Source: Oscillospiraceae bacterium (GTDB lineage: Bacteria > Bacillota > Clostridia > Oscillospirales > Oscillospiraceae). Taken from it: a stretch of DNA of 9,236 bases. The notes below the pieces were generated by a model. It was not told the DNA's origin and made no database searches. It saw only the letters and a program-made list of their open reading frames with translations. The first letter of the stretch is position 1. Every line of letters begins with the position of its first letter. Location of the stretch: the NCBI GenBank assembly GCA_902802215.1, contig CADCLH010000068.1, forward strand, positions 1-9,236, given 5' to 3'. The translations under genes and the position numbers were made by a program. Below are positions 7,901 to 9,236 of this stretch, piece after piece.

Positions 7901-8170
7901 GAGTCCGGCGAGCAGGCCGTCCGGACGCTCGAGCGCGATGATGCGGCGCAGGGTCTCCGCCGTCAGGGGTTCGAGGTAGATCGCGTCCGCGAGGTGCTTG
8001 TCGGTCATGATGGTGGCGGGGTTGGAGTTGACCAGCACCGTGCGCACGCCCTCCTCCCGGAGCACGCGGCAGGCCTGCGCCCCGGCGTAGTCGAACTCCG
8101 CCGCCTGGCCGATCACGATGGGGCCGGAGCCGATGACCAGCACCTTCCGGATATTCGGATTCTTAGGCAT
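4139..8170 (-). CDS. carB-dapF: Carbamoyl-phosphate synthase large chain fused to diaminopimelate epimerase (CarB-DapF)
   Basis: One uninterrupted frame of 1343 codons. Residues 1-1060 are a full-length CarB, which makes carbamoyl phosphate from ammonia, bicarbonate and two ATP. They comprise a first ATP-grasp half (about 1-403, with KVLVIGSGPIVIGQAAEFDY at 9-28, Arg129, Arg169, Gln284, Glu298), an oligomerisation region (about 404-545), a second ATP-grasp half (about 546-935, GSGPIRIGQGIEFDY at 550-564, EVNPRASR at 824-831), and an MGS-like allosteric domain (about 936-1060). With no stop and only a few linker residues, DapF follows (about 1066-1343), starting VRFTKMQDCGNDY. The ATG at 8170 overlaps the end of carA by 8 bases and has GGAGG eight bases upstream. 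E. coli CarB has about 1073 residues, so CarB is complete, and the appended part matches a whole DapF of about 275. The gene is the last of its operon. I infer a single bifunctional chain. Whether the epimerase is active is uncertain because its first catalytic Cys is Ala1137. Confidence 0.95.
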   Translation of the reverse strand: MPKNPNIRKVLVIGSGPIVIGQAAEFDYAGAQACRVLREEGVRTVLVNSNPATIMTDKHLADAIYLEPLTAETLRRIIALERPDGLLAGLGGQTGLTLAMQLTKDGTLEKYGVKLLGSGIDAIERAEDRERFRETLAEMGQPVIPSATAEDVETALAIAERIGYPVIVRPAYTLGGTGGGIAANADELGQIARQGLDLSPITQILVEKCVSGWKEIEFETMRDAAGNVIAVCSMENVDPVGIHTGDSIVVAPALTLADREYQMLRSAALNIVTAIGIEGGCNVQFALNPDSFEYAVIEVNPRVSRSSALASKATGYPIAKMSARIALGYTLDEIKNDITGKTCACFEPTIDYVVVKFPKWPFEKFHGASRRLGTQMKATGEVMAIASSFEMALMKAVRGAELGLDTLNAPPLSDAPLAERLAAQDDRRIFTVFEALKAGVGVDEIHEITKIDRWFLWKLHGLAAFEERLRGGSLTDEDYKKAKRLGYTDEALCRLCGVESVPGLAMSYKMVDTCAAEFEAETPYFYSGFDLECESRLFPRSGRPVVVVLGSGPIRIGQGIEFDYSSVHCVWTLRELGYDVVIVNNNPETVSTDYDTADRLYFEPLCREDVWNIVQLEKPVGVVVAFGGQTAIKLTEFLDKKGVRILGTSADSIDTAEDRARFDALLERFGIRRPKGKGVLTLDEALDAAEELGYPVLLRPSYVIGGQNMCISRDRASTEAYMRGILAQGIENPVLVDKYMPGTELEVDVISDGEDVLIPGIMEHVERAGVHSGDSIAVYPPWNLSDKFLRRIAEVSEKLALALGTKGLVNIQYLIWQDELYVIEVNPRASRTVPYISKVTNVPMVDLASRIMLGAKLRDLGWGTGLWRTPPYYAVKVPVFSFEKLSDANSILGPEMKSTGEVLGLGRTLAEALFKGLTAAGFTLPADCGDRQGVLLSVENEDSQEILSLARRFFDLGLKLYATRDTADAIASLGIPVEAVPNAGESGEIEALLDSGALRYIVYTGAVKDGTMGDYIALHRRAMQRGVPCLTSLDTAGALAEIIASRFHESSTELVDINAMRSKRQTVRFTKMQDCGNDYIFIENFDGAITCPESLCVNLCRAHTGVGSDGIVLIERSEIADVKMRSFNRDGSEGKMAGNNIRCVAKYVYDRGIVPKEEMRVETGSGVKSLRLFLRDGLVSSVEVDMGRASLKTAEIPAVFDGETVVDAPVVIGGRSWRVTCVNVGNPHCVVFCDKIDALDLESIGPQFEHAAMFPERVNTEFVRVVNRHTLRMRVWERGSGETLSCGTGACAAAAAACEIGLCDKGSDITVSLLGGELTVNCTDERVLLTGGASVVFEGSFQY

Positions 8171-8183
8171 CGTCCCCGCCTCC
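8163..8183 (-). promoter_or_regulatory. Translational coupling site between carA and carB-dapF
   Basis: The carB start ATG (8170-8168) and the carA stop TAA (8165-8163) share the 8-base sequence ATGCCTAA. A GGAGG site lies inside the carA coding sequence at 8183-8179, eight bases before the ATG. This arrangement favours re-initiation and balanced synthesis of the two subunits, which work as a complex. Confidence 0.8.
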
Positions 8184-9233
8184 CATCATGCCGACAAAGC
8201 GGTCGAACAGAAAGCCCGTGTCGTGCGGGCCCGCGCTGGCCTCGGGGTGAAACTGCACCGTGAAGCAGCGCAGGGCGGGGTAGTCCAGGCCCTCGCAGCT
8301 GAGGTCGTTTGCGTTGACGCAGCGAAGCTGTCCGACAAAAGCGACGCTCTCAGCCAGCACCGCGTAGCCGTGGTTCTGGCTGGTGATGAAGCAGCGCCCG
8401 GTTTTCAGGTCCTTCACCGGCTGGTTGGCCCCGCGGTGGCCGTACTTGAGCTTGACGGTCTCCCCGCCGAGGGCCAGCGCCGCGAGCTGGTGTCCCAGAC
8501 AGATGCCGAAGACCGGCAGCCTGCCCATGAGCTTTTTGAGCTGGGCGATCTCGAAGACGTTCTCCTTCGGGTCGCCGGGCCCGTTGGAGAGCATGAGCCC
8601 GTCGGGGCGCAGGGCCAGCACGTCCTCCGCCGCGGTGTCGTGCGGCAGGACCGTCACGCGGCAGCCGCGTTCGGTCAGGCTCTCCACAATATGGTGCTTG
8701 GCGCCGTAGTCCAGCAGGGCCACATGAAAGCGCTCCTCCCCCGCGGCGGGGACAGTGTATGCCTCTTTGCAGCTCGCCTCGCGCACGCCGGAGCGCACCG
8801 CGTAGGACCGCAAGGCCGTAAGCTCCGCCGGTTTTTCGTCGCAGATGAGCGCGTTCATGACGCCCTCCTCGCGGAGGATGCGGGTGAGGGCGCGGGTATC
8901 CACGCCGCAGATGCCGGGGACGCCGCGCTCCTTCAGAAAGGCGTCCAGCGGGTATTCGCTGCGGAAGTTGGACGGAGCGGCGCAGAGCTCGCGCACCACG
9001 TAGCCGCGGGCAAGGCAGCGCCCCTCGAAGTCCGCCGGGATGACTCCGTAATTGCCGATCAGGGGGAAGGTTTGCAGGATGATCTGACCCGCGTAGCTCG
9101 GGTCGGTCAGGGTCTCGAGATAGCCGGTCATGCCGGTGGTGAACACCAGCTCGCCGAGTCCGTCCCCCTCTGCGCCGATGCGGACGCCCTCGAAAGCGCG
9201 TCCGTCGGATAGTACAAGATAAGCCTTTTTCAT
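8163..9233 (-). CDS. carA: Carbamoyl-phosphate synthase small chain (glutamine amidotransferase subunit)
   Basis: A complete 356-residue protein, close to the usual 360-380. It hydrolyses glutamine and passes ammonia to the large subunit, which is encoded next. The N-terminal domain (about 1-150) starts KAYLVLSDGRAFEG and contains ELVFTTGMTGYLETLTDPSY (28-47), typical of CarA. The class I amidotransferase domain (about 168-350) has the nucleophile elbow FGICLGHQ with Cys245, and the other triad members His329 and Glu331 in VQFHPEAS. The SNGPGDP motif is at 216-222. The ATG at 9233 is three bases from the right edge, so its ribosome binding site and any promoter or pyrimidine/arginine control region lie outside. 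The stop TAA (8165-8163) overlaps the ATG of the fused carB-dapF gene, implying coupled translation. Nothing visible tells whether this synthase serves pyrimidine or arginine synthesis. Confidence 0.97.
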   Translation of the reverse strand: MKKAYLVLSDGRAFEGVRIGAEGDGLGELVFTTGMTGYLETLTDPSYAGQIILQTFPLIGNYGVIPADFEGRCLARGYVVRELCAAPSNFRSEYPLDAFLKERGVPGICGVDTRALTRILREEGVMNALICDEKPAELTALRSYAVRSGVREASCKEAYTVPAAGEERFHVALLDYGAKHHIVESLTERGCRVTVLPHDTAAEDVLALRPDGLMLSNGPGDPKENVFEIAQLKKLMGRLPVFGICLGHQLAALALGGETVKLKYGHRGANQPVKDLKTGRCFITSQNHGYAVLAESVAFVGQLRCVNANDLSCEGLDYPALRCFTVQFHPEASAGPHDTGFLFDRFVGMMGGGDDA

Positions 9234-9236
9234 CGT

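Noticed and set aside
4139..8170. The carB-dapF fusion as an assembly or sequencing artefact
   Set aside because: Both domains are full length and in one frame, the junction has no homopolymer, and the DapF initiator Met has changed to Val. A simple base-call error erasing a stop would not produce that combination. Raw reads would settle it.
566..8263. A plus-strand open reading frame of about 2565 codons running antisense through the signalling gene, the intergenic region and carB-dapF
   Set aside because: Its codons are exact reverse complements of the minus-strand codons in both genes, and it is open only because TTA, CTA and TCA are avoided there. Its composition is the antisense image of known proteins, and it has no recognisable domain.
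8118..9212. A plus-strand frame of 364 codons opposite carA
   Set aside because: This is the same codon-phase shadow as above: it is open because carA has no TTA, CTA or TCA codons apart from one CTA at codon 8, which ends it.
1..9236. tRNA or rRNA genes, CRISPR arrays, insertion sequences, attachment sites
   Set aside because: I found no tRNA-like or rRNA-like stretch, no regularly spaced repeats, no transposase or integrase, and no terminal inverted repeats. The window is almost fully occupied by the four minus-strand genes.

Overview
This window is GC-rich (roughly 60% or more by eye) bacterial chromosome. All recognisable genes lie on the minus strand and read from high to low coordinates. 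From upstream to downstream they are carA, a carB-dapF fused reading frame, a terminator, a large cyclic-di-GMP signalling protein, a second terminator, and the start of a LacI-family repressor that runs off the left edge. GGAGG-type ribosome binding sites, strong intrinsic terminators, a many-domain PAS/GGDEF/EAL protein without membrane segments and a Clostridia-like DapF sequence suggest a GC-rich Firmicute, perhaps an Oscillospirales-type gut Clostridium. That assignment is inference; no marker gene is present.

Region 4139-9233 is a tightly coupled carbamoyl-phosphate synthase operon. carA (9233-8163) overlaps the next gene by 8 bases. That next gene (8170-4139) encodes a complete CarB of about 1060 residues. 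It then continues without a stop or a real linker into a complete diaminopimelate epimerase (DapF) domain of about 278 residues. The predicted 1343-residue protein joins carbamoyl-phosphate synthesis (pyrimidines/arginine) to the last epimerisation step towards meso-diaminopimelate (lysine/peptidoglycan). Its DapF part keeps the expected substrate-binding residues and the second catalytic cysteine, but has alanine where the first catalytic cysteine normally sits. This fused, altered epimerase is the most unusual thing in the window.

Region 3953-4138 is a 186-base intergenic stretch. It holds the operon's intrinsic terminator, a 21-base inverted repeat, and a good candidate promoter for the next gene.

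Region 485-3952 is one gene of 1155 codons. It has three homologous N-terminal PAS-like sensor repeats, a GGDEF domain with intact signature but no inhibitory site, a PAS domain, a degenerate GGDEF domain, and an EAL domain with all expected catalytic residues. It looks like a cytoplasmic protein able both to make and to break c-di-GMP.

Region 1-484 holds the terminator of that gene, then a promoter, a Shine-Dalgarno site and the first 110 codons of a LacI-family regulator. Its linker between the DNA-binding and ligand-binding domains is unusually short. The regulator's target cannot be read from this window.
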